64,000 nucleotides of DNA, taken from contig NZ_JAOBTQ010000001.1 in NCBI RefSeq assembly GCF_033366695.1, positions 806,001-870,000 on the forward strand. The letters are read 5' to 3'. The stretch is from Streptomyces sp. SCL15-4. Its GTDB lineage: Bacteria > Actinomycetota > Actinomycetes > Streptomycetales > Streptomycetaceae. The first letter of the stretch is position 1. Each line of letters begins with the position of its first letter. Shown here piece after piece: positions 25,583 to 34,135 of this stretch. The translations under genes were made by a program, and so were the position numbers. The notes beneath the pieces are model-generated. The model worked only from the letters and a program-made list of their open reading frames with translations, ran no database searches and was not told the origin of the DNA.

Positions 25583-26539
25583 GTGCGTTCCGCCGTGCCG
25601 GGAAGCCGTATCACCGCCTTGGGGCACTACCAGCCGACGCGCGTCCTGACCAACGACGACCTGGCCACCATGGTCGACACCAGCGACGAGTGGATCCGGC
25701 GCCGTACCGGCATCGCCACCCGCCGCATCGCCGCGCCCGAGGAGTCCGTCACCGACATGGCGGCGGCCGCCGCGGGCAAGGCGCTGGCCGCGTCGGGGCT
25801 GGAACCCGCCGACATCGGGCTGATCACGGTGGCGACCTGCACAGCCGTGGACCGCTGCCCCTCCATCGCCGCCCAGGTCGCCGGCCGCCTCGGCTTGGCC
25901 GCGCCCGTGGCCTTCGACCTCAACAACGGCTGCGCCGGCTTCTGCACCGCGCTGGCCTGCGCCGACCACTCGCTGCGTGCCGGGGCCGCGCGGCACGCGC
26001 TGGTCATCGGTGCCGAGAAGATGTCCGACGTCACCGACTGGACCGACCGGCGCACCTGTGTACTGCTGGGCGACGGGGCGGGCGCCGCCGTGCTCAGCGG
26101 CTCCGCCGACGGCGGGATCGGCCCGGTGTGCTGGGGCTCGGACCCCGCCCGCGGCGACGCCGTCCGGCTCGTCGACGACTGGCACCCGCACTTCGCCCAG
26201 GAGGGGCAGACCGTCTTCCGCTGGGCCACCGGCGAGCTGCCCGCGATCGCCCGGGAGGCCTGCGCGCGGGCCGGTCTGACCACGGCCGACCTGGCGGGCG
26301 TGGTCACCCACCAGGCCAATCTGCGCATCATCGACGCCGTCGTGCGGCAACTCGGCCTTCCGGAGAGCACGGTGATCGCCCACGACGTCGTGGAGTCCGG
26401 CAACACCTCCGCCGCGTCCGTCCCGCTCGCCCTGTCCAAGCTGACCGAACGCGGTGAACTGCCCAGCGGCGCCCCGGTCCTGCTCCTCGCGTTCGGCGGC
26501 GGCCTGTCCTGGGCCGGCCAGGTCGTCACCTGCCCCTGA
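25583..26539 (+). CDS. Beta-ketoacyl-ACP synthase III (FabH-like)
   Basis: A 318-residue thiolase-fold condensing enzyme with an intact KAS III triad: Cys117 (NNGCAGF), His243 (THQANLRI) and Asn274 (SGNTSAAS). It also has the N-terminal MVDTSDEWIRRRTGI signature. It starts acyl chains by condensing an acyl-CoA with malonyl-ACP. No ACP, KAS II or other fatty-acid gene is adjacent, and a TetR repressor is divergent, so it is probably an accessory KAS III, not the housekeeping fabH. The GTG at 25583 follows GAGGAG by 8 nt. Confidence 0.92.
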   Translation: MRSAVPGSRITALGHYQPTRVLTNDDLATMVDTSDEWIRRRTGIATRRIAAPEESVTDMAAAAAGKALAASGLEPADIGLITVATCTAVDRCPSIAAQVAGRLGLAAPVAFDLNNGCAGFCTALACADHSLRAGAARHALVIGAEKMSDVTDWTDRRTCVLLGDGAGAAVLSGSADGGIGPVCWGSDPARGDAVRLVDDWHPHFAQEGQTVFRWATGELPAIAREACARAGLTTADLAGVVTHQANLRIIDAVVRQLGLPESTVIAHDVVESGNTSAASVPLALSKLTERGELPSGAPVLLLAFGGGLSWAGQVVTCP

Positions 26540-26608
26540 GCGCCGCACCCGGCAGCGTGCGCGCCGGCGACGCCGCCGGTCCTGTCACCACCGGCCCGTC
26601 ACATCGAT

Positions 26609-26854
26609 GTGACTGCGAGACATACCCCCGCCTCGCACACCGATGCCCTGCTGGACGGCGGCGCGTCCCGGGACGCGGCCCTGACCGGCGGCTACCAACT
26701 CGCCTTCCGGACGGGCGCGGTCTTCGTCCTGGGCGCCCTGGTGATCGCGGCGGCCGTCCTGCGTACCCCGCGCGGAAGCGCGAGCGGGGCCTCCGCGGAC
26801 GCTCCCGCGTCCTCCCGGGCGGCGGAAGCCGACAGCACGTCGGCAACCTCCTGA
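26609..26854 (+). pseudogene. C-terminal remnant of an MFS (DHA2-type) transporter
   Basis: Eighty-one residues that match only the end of 14-segment drug pumps: ALTGGYQLAFRTGAVFVLGA, then ALVIAAAVLR, then a polar Ala/Ser tail. The preceding twelve or so membrane segments are missing, and no ribosome site is seen at the GTG. It looks like the 3' end of a deleted gene. Confidence 0.7.
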
Positions 26855-27043
26855 GCGTGCCCCTCCTCGCCGGTATACCGCCAGGGTTCACGGCGGCGGC
26901 GTCCTGTCGCCCTGGGATGACGGTGGTGTCCTGCGCCCGTCCGATGCGTCCGGCCGTGCGTGGCGCCTAGGTTGAGCCGCGCACGGCACGGCACCTCCGC
27001 ACCGAAGCACCGCACACGCATCGGCAGAGAGGATCTGTTCCCC

Positions 27044-27222
27044 ATGTCCCGCATGCTGCGCATCGCACGTTCACGAGCTTCGGCCAGGCCGCCCGCGAGG
27101 AGGCCGACAGCAGGGTCTGGCTCGGCGTCCACTACCCGTGGGACGCGAGCGACGGGCTGACACTCGGTGAGAACGTCGCCGCCTGGGTGTACACACACAA
27201 GATGAAGTCCGTGGGTTCGTAA
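27044..27222 (+). pseudogene. PAP2/vanadium-haloperoxidase-like remnant
   Basis: A ribosome site and ATG (27044) open a short frame. From 27070 a different frame reads EADSRVWLGVHYPWDASDGL, then GENVAAWVYTHKMK and stop, the characteristic C-terminal His motif of PAP2 phosphatases and chloroperoxidases. The N-terminal majority of the enzyme is absent and the frames do not join, so an internal deletion has destroyed the gene. Confidence 0.7.
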
Positions 27223-27297
27223 GGCGGTTGCGCATCCGCATCCCGCCCGCGCCCGTCTCAGCCGGTCCGGGCGCCCGCGCGGCCACCGCCGCGCTTG

Positions 27298-27326
27298 GCC
27301 TGCCCGCGGTTCAGCCCCAGGTCCCG
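27298..27326 (-). pseudogene. Fragment of a streptogrisin propeptide
   Basis: Twenty-nine bases that are the exact reverse complement of 30887-30915 inside the streptogrisin gene. They encode RDLGLNRGQA on the minus strand, the start of the alpha-lytic-type pro-domain. Similarity ends abruptly on both sides. It is a scrap from recombination or a lost paralogue. Confidence 0.6.
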
Positions 27327-27489
27327 CCCCGCCCAGCGGCACCTGCGCGCGACAGGACGGACAGGGCCGGGGCCCGTTCCCGCCAGTCGGACCACCAGAC
27401 CGCATGGCGCACGTCGACGACGGCTCTTTGTCCGGGCGCCCGCCCGCCCCACAAAGGCGCGCTCGTACGGATGGTGCCGGGCCGCAGAC

Positions 27490-27530
27490 GGGCGTCGCGC
27501 CGGTCCCCCCTCGGCACCGGCGCGACGCCC
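27490..27530. terminator. Terminator of the dioxygenase gene
   Basis: A perfect 15-bp inverted repeat (27490-27504 and 27516-27530) with an 11-nt loop, 13 bp beyond the minus-strand stop. Confidence 0.88.
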
Positions 27531-27543
27531 GGGTACCCGTGGC

Positions 27544-28404
27544 TCAGACGGCGCGCCACAGAGCCGGTACGGCCGGCGGCTCCCAGCCCGGCTGGGCGGT
27601 GTGGGGCTGGAGGCAGGTGTAGCCGCGGCCGCCGTACGTGACCTGGTCCCCCGTCCGGTACGCGGTGCCGATGGTCCAGGTGCCGCCGGGCGGGGTGGGG
27701 CCGGGGCCCGGGTCCTGCGCGACGTCGAGGACGAAGTCGAACGCCGCCTCCCGGCCGCCGTTCCCGTCGCGCACGGTCATCAGCAGCCGCGGGTCGAAGA
27801 TGGTGTCGGTGTTGTTGCGCGGCTCGTTCGGGAAGTACAACTGCGTGGTCAGCACGCGCTGGTGGGGGGCCTGCACCTTGACGTGGATGTGCCGGGTGCG
27901 CCCCGGGTAGAGGCCCGGCACGATCGTGGTGAGCGCGAAGGCGCCGCGCGAGTCGGTGTACTGGTGGCCCCGGAACCGGAACCCGGTGTTGTCGTAGGCG
28001 CCGTTGTTGTCGGCCTGCCAGAAGTCCAGCAGGACACCGGACAGGGGCCGGCAGGCCCGGCCGAAGACATAACCGGTCACGGTGAGCCGGGTGCCGGGCA
28101 GGCCGGGCTCCAGGAGGCTGCTGCGCTCGGGCGAGTTGGGCTTGAAGTAGGGACCCTCGGTCTGCTCGGGGGTGGGGTCGTCGCCGTCGTCGCACTCCGG
28201 GGTGAGCTGGGGCTCCGTACCGCTCGCGGCCAGGGTGCGGGCGAGGGCGGGGCCGCCGGCCAGGGCCAGGGGGATCGCGGCGGTGGCCGCGAGTGCCGCG
28301 CGCAGCACCGTCTTGCGGCCGACGAGCCGGGCGGCGCCCGGCGCCTCGGCGCCGTCCCTGCCGGTGCCGTTCCGTTCGGGGTCGTGCGTACCTGCTCCGT
28401 CCAT
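27544..28404 (-). CDS. Secreted intradiol dioxygenase with C-terminal carbohydrate-binding module
   Basis: A 286-residue non-haem Fe(III) ring-cleaving dioxygenase fused to a polysaccharide-binding module. A Tat-like leader has GRKTVLRAAL and a hydrophobic stretch (Arg-Lys instead of Arg-Arg) and ends near residue 60. The catalytic domain (about 70-230) shows iron ligands Tyr137 (GAYDN), Tyr166 (PGLYPG), His172 and His174 (RHIHV). After a Pro/Gly linker, residues 241-286 form a CBM5/12-type module with conserved aromatic residues. A Streptomyces enzyme of this build is known to cleave catechol-type lignin compounds while bound to polysaccharide. GGAGGAG precedes the ATG, and a terminator follows the stop. 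Confidence 0.93.
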   Translation of the reverse strand: MDGAGTHDPERNGTGRDGAEAPGAARLVGRKTVLRAALAATAAIPLALAGGPALARTLAASGTEPQLTPECDDGDDPTPEQTEGPYFKPNSPERSSLLEPGLPGTRLTVTGYVFGRACRPLSGVLLDFWQADNNGAYDNTGFRFRGHQYTDSRGAFALTTIVPGLYPGRTRHIHVKVQAPHQRVLTTQLYFPNEPRNNTDTIFDPRLLMTVRDGNGGREAAFDFVLDVAQDPGPGPTPPGGTWTIGTAYRTGDQVTYGGRGYTCLQPHTAQPGWEPPAVPALWRAV

Positions 28405-28484
28405 GTCTCCTCCTGCTGTGGGGGGCGGACTGTGGTGGTCCTCCTGTGGGGGCGGACGCCCGTGGGGCCGGATCGCCAACGAAC

Positions 28485-29423
28485 CTAGGCGTGCGCCGGT
28501 GGGGCTTCGAGGGACTGATGAGGGCGGCTGTGGTGTTTTCGGAAGTCGCCGGGGCTGCTGCCGGTCTCGCGCCGGAAGAACCGGCTGAAGTACGCGGGGT
28601 CGGCGAACCCGGTGCGGGCGGCGACCTGCCGTATCGACAGCTGGGTGTGGGCCAGCAGCCGCTGTGCCTGGTAGGCCCGGGCCTCTATGAGCAGCCGTCC
28701 GGGCGGGCGGCCGGTGGCGGCCCGGACCGCCTGGGTGAGGTAATGGGGGGTCACGCCGAGCCGGTCGGCGCACTCCCGCACGGACCAGGTCGCCGCCTCC
28801 GGGCGGCCGACCAGCCGGGCGAACGCCTCGGCGACGGCGGCCGGCCGGCCCTGGGCGCGCGGGTCCCGGCCGGTGCCGGTGCGGCCCGGCAGCCGGGCGG
28901 CGCGTACGACCAGCACGTGCAGCAGGGAGCGCAGCACGCTCTCGTGCCCGGGGGCGCGCTGCCGGTGTTCCGCGACGAGTTCGGCCATCAGGCGCCCGAC
29001 GGACCGGTCCTGCTCGGGGTCCAGGGCGAACCAGCACCGCTCGCCGAGTTCCCGCAGCACCTCGCGGTCGCGGGGGTGGTCCACCAAGAAGTCGTCGGTG
29101 AACAGCGCGAGCGTCCCCTCCGGTCCCCGGCCGCCCTCCCAGTGGTGCACCTGGCCGGGCAGGATCACCGCGAGGTGCGGAGGACGCAGCGGCCAGCGCG
29201 CGAGATCGACGACATGGGTGCCGGAACCGGCGCTGACATGGACGATCTCGTAGAACGTGTGCCGGTGCGGCCGGTCCCACCGGGACATCGGTCCCACGGC
29301 GTCGAAGGAACCGGCGGCGAAGGGTACGGCGTCGGGCCCGGCCACCTCCAGCCGGTGCAGCGGCACGTCCCCGGGCGCGGGTGGCGCGCCGGGGCTTCCC
29401 GGTAACACGGTGGTGCTGCGCAT
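28485..29423 (-). CDS. AraC-family regulator
   Basis: A 312-residue protein. The N-terminal cupin-like sensor (PHRHTFYEIVHVSAGSGTHVV, then GQVHHW) suggests a small-molecule effector. The C-terminal double helix-turn-helix is complete: WSVRECADRLGVTPHYLTQA and SIRQVAARTGFADPAYFSRF, then FRRETGSSPGDFRK. The ATG at 29423 has GGGGAG about 8 nt upstream; the longer open frame is not supported. It lies 80 bp upstream of the intradiol dioxygenase on the same strand and diverges from a LysR gene, so it may control the dioxygenase. Confidence 0.9.
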   Translation of the reverse strand: MRSTTVLPGSPGAPPAPGDVPLHRLEVAGPDAVPFAAGSFDAVGPMSRWDRPHRHTFYEIVHVSAGSGTHVVDLARWPLRPPHLAVILPGQVHHWEGGRGPEGTLALFTDDFLVDHPRDREVLRELGERCWFALDPEQDRSVGRLMAELVAEHRQRAPGHESVLRSLLHVLVVRAARLPGRTGTGRDPRAQGRPAAVAEAFARLVGRPEAATWSVRECADRLGVTPHYLTQAVRAATGRPPGRLLIEARAYQAQRLLAHTQLSIRQVAARTGFADPAYFSRFFRRETGSSPGDFRKHHSRPHQSLEAPPAHA

Positions 29424-29602
29424 CGGCCATGCTCCCCTTGTCTCCCAGACCTGCCGGGCACCGCACGGGCACGGATCAGGTACAGACCAATCGCGTCGCT
29501 GTGACCATGCCACGGACCGGAACGCCGGGAAACAGCGCACGCCGCCGCTCTGGTCCGTACCAGCCTCTTGCCCCGGGCCCGCCCACCGCGCAAGCTCCCC
29601 TC

Positions 29603-30586
29603 ATGGAGCTGGAGTTGCGGCATCTGAAGACCATTCGGGCCATCGCGGAAGCGGGCAGTCTGACCAAGGCGGCGACGGTGCTCGGGCTCGCCCAGCCCGC
29701 GCTCAGCGCGCAGCTCAGGCGCATCGAGCGGGCCTTGGGCGGCACGCTGTTCGAACGCGGGCGGTACGGCGTGCGGGCCACCGCCCTGGGGGAGCTGGTC
29801 CTGGAGCGCACCCGGATCGTGCTGCCCGCGGTCAGCGAACTCCAGCGGGAGGCGGCCCGGTTCGCGCGCACCCGGCGGGACGGGGAGCGGCTGCGGCTCG
29901 GCGGCACGCACGGTCCGCTGCTGGGCGCGCTGGTGGACCGGCTCGCGGACGCCGTCCCCGGCACCGCCGTGACCACCTGTGCCTCCTGGTCGGAGCGGGA
30001 GTTGGCGGAGCTGCTGGCCGAAGGGCGCCTGGACTTCGCGCTCGCCGGCGCCTGCGGCTCCGCCGCGCCGCCCGACGCCCCGCACCTGGTCTGGGAGGAG
30101 ATCGCCGTCGACCCGGTGTTCGTGATGCTGCCCGAGGGCCATCCGCTCGCCCGCGGCCGGGAGGTCGACCTCGCCGCGCTCGCCGACGAGGAGTGGGCGT
30201 GTGTCCCGGGCGACGGCTGTTTCGGGGACTGTTTCACCGCGGCCTGCGCCGGTGCCGGTTTCACGCCCCGCCGCCTGTACGAGACGGACACCGCGTCCTG
30301 TGCGCATCTGGTGCAGGTGGGCCGGGCGGTGGGCCTGTGCCGGGCCACCTTCCCGCCGACACCGGGACTCACCACCCGTCCGCTGTCCGGGACGCCGCTG
30401 GTGTGGCGGCACCTGCTGGGCTGGCACCGCACCGGCCAGCGGCCGGACACGGCGGCGACGGTACTGGCCCAGGCCCGCACGGCGCACGCCGCCGTGGCGG
30501 CCCGCAGCGACAGCTACGCGCACTGGCTCGCGCGGCGCGCGGACCGGGAGGCCGCGGCCCGGCACCGCACCGGCCTCGCGTCCTGA
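29603..30586 (+). CDS. LysR-type regulator
   Basis: A 327-residue LysR protein. The HTH domain reads RHLKTIRAIAEAGSLTKAAT, then VLGLAQPALSAQLRRIERAL, nearly the same as in the regulator at 22222-23256, so the two belong to one subgroup. The effector domain covers about 90-300. It lies 123 bp upstream of a secreted serine protease on the same strand, which mirrors the LysR/snapalysin pair and suggests control of that protease. It is divergent from the AraC gene. Confidence 0.9.
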   Translation: MELELRHLKTIRAIAEAGSLTKAATVLGLAQPALSAQLRRIERALGGTLFERGRYGVRATALGELVLERTRIVLPAVSELQREAARFARTRRDGERLRLGGTHGPLLGALVDRLADAVPGTAVTTCASWSERELAELLAEGRLDFALAGACGSAAPPDAPHLVWEEIAVDPVFVMLPEGHPLARGREVDLAALADEEWACVPGDGCFGDCFTAACAGAGFTPRRLYETDTASCAHLVQVGRAVGLCRATFPPTPGLTTRPLSGTPLVWRHLLGWHRTGQRPDTAATVLAQARTAHAAVAARSDSYAHWLARRADREAAARHRTGLAS

Positions 30587-30709
30587 CCGGGCCGCCTCCG
30601 CCCACCTCCCGTACATAACGCGGAGGCAGGGGGTCGGCTGACGTCTTATGGGGCGGGGCGCGATCTCCGTACGGTTTCGGCACCCCACCGAATCCGAGGA
30701 GACCTCCCC

Positions 30710-32068
30710 ATGCTCCCACGACACCTCAGAGCCGCGTGCGCTGCCGCCGCGGCGGCGGGTGCCCTGCTCGTGGCCGGGCTCAGCGGCTCCGCGAGCGCCC
30801 AGCCGGCCGCCTCCCCCGCCCCGCCCACGGCAGCCCGGACGCTGCGCTCCGACGCGCCGCCGCCCGCTCTCCTCGGCGCGCTCCGGCGGGACCTGGGGCT
30901 GAACCGCGGGCAGGCGGAGCGCCGGCTGGCCAACGAGGCCGAGGCGGGTGCCACCGCGGGGCGGCTCGGGGCGGCGCTGGGCGCGGACTTCGCCGGTGCC
31001 TGGGTGCGCGGCGCGGAGTCGGGCACGCTGACCGTGGCCACGACCGACCCGGCCGACGTGCCGGCGATCCGGGCGCGCGGCGCCCGCGCGGTCGTGGTGG
31101 ACCACTCCCTGGCCGCGCTGGACGCCGCCAAGGCCCGCGTGGACCGCGCCGCCGCCCACCGCGCCACCGCCGACACCCCGGTCTGGTACGTCGACGTACC
31201 CACCAACACACTGGTGGTGGAGGCGATACGGCCGGACGCCGCGCGTTCGCTGCTGGCCGCCGCGCACGTCGACGCCGCCCTCGCCCGGACCGTGAAGTCG
31301 GCCGAGCGTCCCCGGCCGCTGTACGACCTGCGCGGCGGCGACGCGTACTACATCGGCAGCGGCAGCCGCTGCTCGATCGGCTTCCCGGTGACCCGGGGCG
31401 CCCAGCAGGGCTTCGTCACGGCCGGGCACTGCGGCCGGGCGGGTGCCACCACCACCGGGTCCAACCGGGTCGCGCAGGGCACCTTCCAGGCGTCGGTCTT
31501 CCCGGGCAACGACATGGCGTGGGTGGCGGCCGGCTCCAACTGGACCGCCACGCCGAACGTCAACGGCGCCGCCGCCCAGGTCGCCGGCTCCGTCCAGGCC
31601 CCGGTGGGCTCCTCGGTGTGCCGCTCCGGGTCCACCACGGGCTGGCACTGCGGCACGGTGCAGCAGCTCAACACCAGCGTGACGTACCAGGAGGGCACCG
31701 TCAGCGGTGTGACCCGTACGTCGGTGTGCGCCGAACCGGGCGACTCGGGCGGCTCGTTCATCTCCGGCAGCCAGGCGCAGGGCGTCACCTCGGGCGGCTC
31801 GGGCAACTGCACGAGCGGCGGTACGACGTACTTCCAGCCCGTCAACCCGATCCTGCAGTCCTACGGCCTCACCCTCACGACGACCGGGACCGGCCCCGAG
31901 GACCCGGAAGACCCCGGTGACCCGGGCGGCACCTGGGCGGCCGGCACCGTGTACCAGGCGGGCGACACGGTGACGTACGGCGGTGCGGCCTACCGCTGCC
32001 TCCAGGGCCACCAGGCGCAGACCGGGTGGGAGCCGGCGAACGCACCGGCGCTGTGGCAGCGGCTGTGA
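30710..32068 (+). CDS. Streptogrisin-type serine protease with chitin-binding module (SprC-like)
   Basis: A 452-residue prepro-protease of family S1. The signal peptide ends near ASA (30). The alpha-lytic-type pro-region (about 40-205) acts as a folding chaperone. The mature domain starts near DAYYIG (about 211) with catalytic His240 (TAGHCG), Asp268 (GND) and Ser346 (GDSGGS) and paired cysteines. An acidic Pro/Glu/Asp linker (about 394-407) leads to a CBM5/12-type module (408-452). Length and domain order match streptogrisin C of S. griseus. The binding module should hold the enzyme on chitin or hyphal walls. GAGGAG precedes the ATG. Confidence 0.95.
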   Translation: MLPRHLRAACAAAAAAGALLVAGLSGSASAQPAASPAPPTAARTLRSDAPPPALLGALRRDLGLNRGQAERRLANEAEAGATAGRLGAALGADFAGAWVRGAESGTLTVATTDPADVPAIRARGARAVVVDHSLAALDAAKARVDRAAAHRATADTPVWYVDVPTNTLVVEAIRPDAARSLLAAAHVDAALARTVKSAERPRPLYDLRGGDAYYIGSGSRCSIGFPVTRGAQQGFVTAGHCGRAGATTTGSNRVAQGTFQASVFPGNDMAWVAAGSNWTATPNVNGAAAQVAGSVQAPVGSSVCRSGSTTGWHCGTVQQLNTSVTYQEGTVSGVTRTSVCAEPGDSGGSFISGSQAQGVTSGGSGNCTSGGTTYFQPVNPILQSYGLTLTTTGTGPEDPEDPGDPGGTWAAGTVYQAGDTVTYGGAAYRCLQGHQAQTGWEPANAPALWQRL

Positions 32069-32169
32069 CCGGCTGATCCACCAGGCCACCGAGGGCCCGG
32101 ACGCCGACGACGGGGCGCCCGGGCCCGACCGCCGGGATCGGCCCGGGTCCGCCGCCGCCGTCCGGGCCA

Positions 32170-32289
32170 CGGCGGCGCGCCCTGCGCGAGACGTTCCGGA
32201 GCGCGCCGGACGTCGAGCCGCCCGCGCGGTGGTGCGCCCGTCCCGGTACCAGTGCACGCACCCTCGCCCGCCTGTTCCGGCCGCACACC
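32170..32289 (+). pseudogene. Possible remnant of an AraC-type DNA-binding domain
   Basis: An open stretch of about 40 codons reads RRALRETFRSAPDVEPPARW, then GTSARTLARLFRPHT, resembling the first helix-turn-helix of AraC proteins. There is no start, and the second helix-turn-helix is missing. It sits in the 290-bp gap before the epoxide hydrolase, which otherwise holds nothing recognisable. Confidence 0.35.
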
Positions 32290-32355
32290 GCTCCGGCGCA
32301 GCGCCGGCGTGCGGGTCGCCGTCCGCGCGATGATCACGCGGGTAGTCTCGGGACC

Positions 32356-33315
32356 ATGGTTGAGCATCGCATGGTCGACGTGAACGGCATCCGGCTGCAC
32401 ATCGCCGAGGAGGGCGAGGGCCCCTTGGTGGTCCTGCTCCACGGCTTCCCGGAGTCATGGCACTCCTGGCACCGCCAGTTCGGCCCGCTGGCCGCCGCGG
32501 GCTTCCGGGTGGTGGCTCCCGACCAGCGCGGATACGGGCGCAGCGACCATCCGGAGGCCGTCGACGCGTACACCATCCTGCACCTGGTCGGCGATGTCGT
32601 CGGGCTGATCCGGGCACTGGGCGAGGAGAAGGCGTACGTCGTCGGGCACGACTGGGGGGCGCCGGTCGCCTGGCACACCGCGCTGCTGCGGCCGGACCTG
32701 GTGCGCGGGGTGGCCGGTCTGAGCGTGCCGCCGCCGTTCCGGGGCGCGCAGCCGCCGCTGCCCGCCATGGACCGGATGTTCGGCGGCCGGTTCTACTGGA
32801 ACTACTTCAACCGTCCCGGTGTCGCCGACGCCGAGTTCGCCGAGGACACCCGCACCGCGCTGCGCAAGTTCTTCTACTGGGCTTCCGGCGACACTCCCGG
32901 CGCGGGCGAGAAGCAGCCGCTCGTGGACCCCGAGCGCGGCTGGCTCGCGGACATGGCCGACCCCGAGACGCTGCCGGAGTGGTTCACCGAGGAGGATCTC
33001 GACGCGCTCACGGAGAGCTTCTCCGGGGGCTTCACCGGCGCCCTCAACTGGTACCGCAACCTCGACCGCAACTGGGAGCTGACCGCGCCCTGGCACGGCG
33101 CCGTCGTCACCCCGCCGGCCCTGTACGTCTACGGCGACCGGGACGTCGTACCCGCCTTCCCCGGCACACCGGAACTCATCGAGCGACTGCCCTCGCTGAT
33201 GCCGAACCTGTGGCGCGAGCCCGTGAAGCTGGCGGGCTGCGGCCACTGGACGCAGCAGGAACGCCCGGACGAGGTGAACGCGGCGCTGATCGACTTCCTC
33301 ACGTCGTGCCCCTGA
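32356..33315 (+). CDS. Alpha/beta-hydrolase, epoxide hydrolase type
   Basis: A 319-residue alpha/beta-hydrolase. The oxyanion segment is HGFPESW (29-35), the nucleophile Asp99 lies in GHDWGA, and the catalytic His297 is in AGCGHWTQQERP. An aspartate nucleophile and the HGFP motif mark epoxide hydrolases (or haloalkane dehalogenases) rather than esterases. The cap region contains several Trp and Tyr residues that could polarise an epoxide. It is cytosolic with no signal peptide, and stands alone. Confidence 0.9.
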   Translation: MVEHRMVDVNGIRLHIAEEGEGPLVVLLHGFPESWHSWHRQFGPLAAAGFRVVAPDQRGYGRSDHPEAVDAYTILHLVGDVVGLIRALGEEKAYVVGHDWGAPVAWHTALLRPDLVRGVAGLSVPPPFRGAQPPLPAMDRMFGGRFYWNYFNRPGVADAEFAEDTRTALRKFFYWASGDTPGAGEKQPLVDPERGWLADMADPETLPEWFTEEDLDALTESFSGGFTGALNWYRNLDRNWELTAPWHGAVVTPPALYVYGDRDVVPAFPGTPELIERLPSLMPNLWREPVKLAGCGHWTQQERPDEVNAALIDFLTSCP

Positions 33316-33462
33316 CCTGATCCTCCGGCGTCCCGGCCCGGGCCCGGGCATCCGGCCCCGGGCGGGTACGCCTTCCGGGGGCTTCGACCGCGCCTGGGCC
33401 ACATCCCCGGCGTCCGGGTGGGTACCCCGTGCACAGAAGGCCCCCGTGCACAGGAGGTACCG

Positions 33463-33819
33463 ATGTTCGAGGCATCCGATATCCGCGAGTGGCGGGGCCA
33501 CGACGTGGTCGACGCGAACGGCCACAAGGTCGGCGTCCTGGAGTCGGTCTACGTGGACACCGCCACCGACCAGCCCTTCTTCGCCGCGGTGACCGTGGGG
33601 CTGCCCACCCGCCGCCGGCTGGCGTTCGTGCCCCTCACCGGCGCGACGGTCGGCCCGGGCTACCTGAAGGTCGCCCAGAGCAAGGACCGGGTCAAGAAGG
33701 CGCCGTCCATCGAGACCGACGGCGAACTGACCGCCGCCGACGAGCCGGGCGTCTTCGCCCACTACGAACTGCCCTACGCACCGGGCGCCGGCGGCGTGCG
33801 ACGCCTGGCCCGCCGCTGA
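33463..33819 (+). CDS. PRC-barrel domain protein
   Basis: A 118-residue protein with a PRC-barrel fold: DIREWRGHDVVDANGHKVGV, then LESVYVDTATDQPFFAAVTV. An Arg-rich segment precedes a C-terminal region without known motifs. Such proteins often occur with stress genes. AGGAGG is 6 nt before the ATG. It is followed 25 bp later by a tiny membrane protein on the same strand, probably co-transcribed. Confidence 0.88.
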   Translation: MFEASDIREWRGHDVVDANGHKVGVLESVYVDTATDQPFFAAVTVGLPTRRRLAFVPLTGATVGPGYLKVAQSKDRVKKAPSIETDGELTAADEPGVFAHYELPYAPGAGGVRRLARR

Positions 33820-33844
33820 TCCACCCAACCCGCCGGGAGATCCG

Positions 33845-34018
33845 ATGAGCCTGTTCCTGTTCCTGATCCTCGCGGCCGTCGTCCTGGGGATCATCGGATT
33901 CGTCGTCAAAGGTCTGTTCTATCTGCTGATCATCGGCGTCGTCGTGCTGGTCATCGCCCTCGTCTTCGCCGCCGTGCGCTTCCGCCGGGGCGGACGCAAA
34001 CACCGCGTCGCCCGCTGA
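33845..34018 (+). CDS. Small hydrophobic membrane protein (57 aa)
   Basis: A 57-residue protein made of two closely spaced hydrophobic stretches (MSLFLFLILAAVVLGIIGF and LFYLLIIGVVVLVIALVFAA) and a basic tail RFRRGGRKHRVAR. GGGAG lies before the ATG. The basic tail predicts a cytoplasmic C-terminus. Small proteins of this type are common in actinobacteria, often beside stress genes; the function is unknown. Confidence 0.8.
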   Translation: MSLFLFLILAAVVLGIIGFVVKGLFYLLIIGVVVLVIALVFAAVRFRRGGRKHRVAR

Positions 34019-34135
34019 CGGCCGGCCGCCGTCGCGCGAGGCGGTCCACGCGGCCCGGCGCGGTCCCGGTCGCGTGTTCCCGCCCGGCGGCGGCAAGCTG
34101 GAACAGCTTCTGCTGCGAGCGACGAGGGAGCGGTC

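Noticed and set aside
29165..32617. An 1150-codon minus-strand open frame across the LysR and protease genes.
   Set aside because: It is antisense to two clear genes and carries no recognisable domain.
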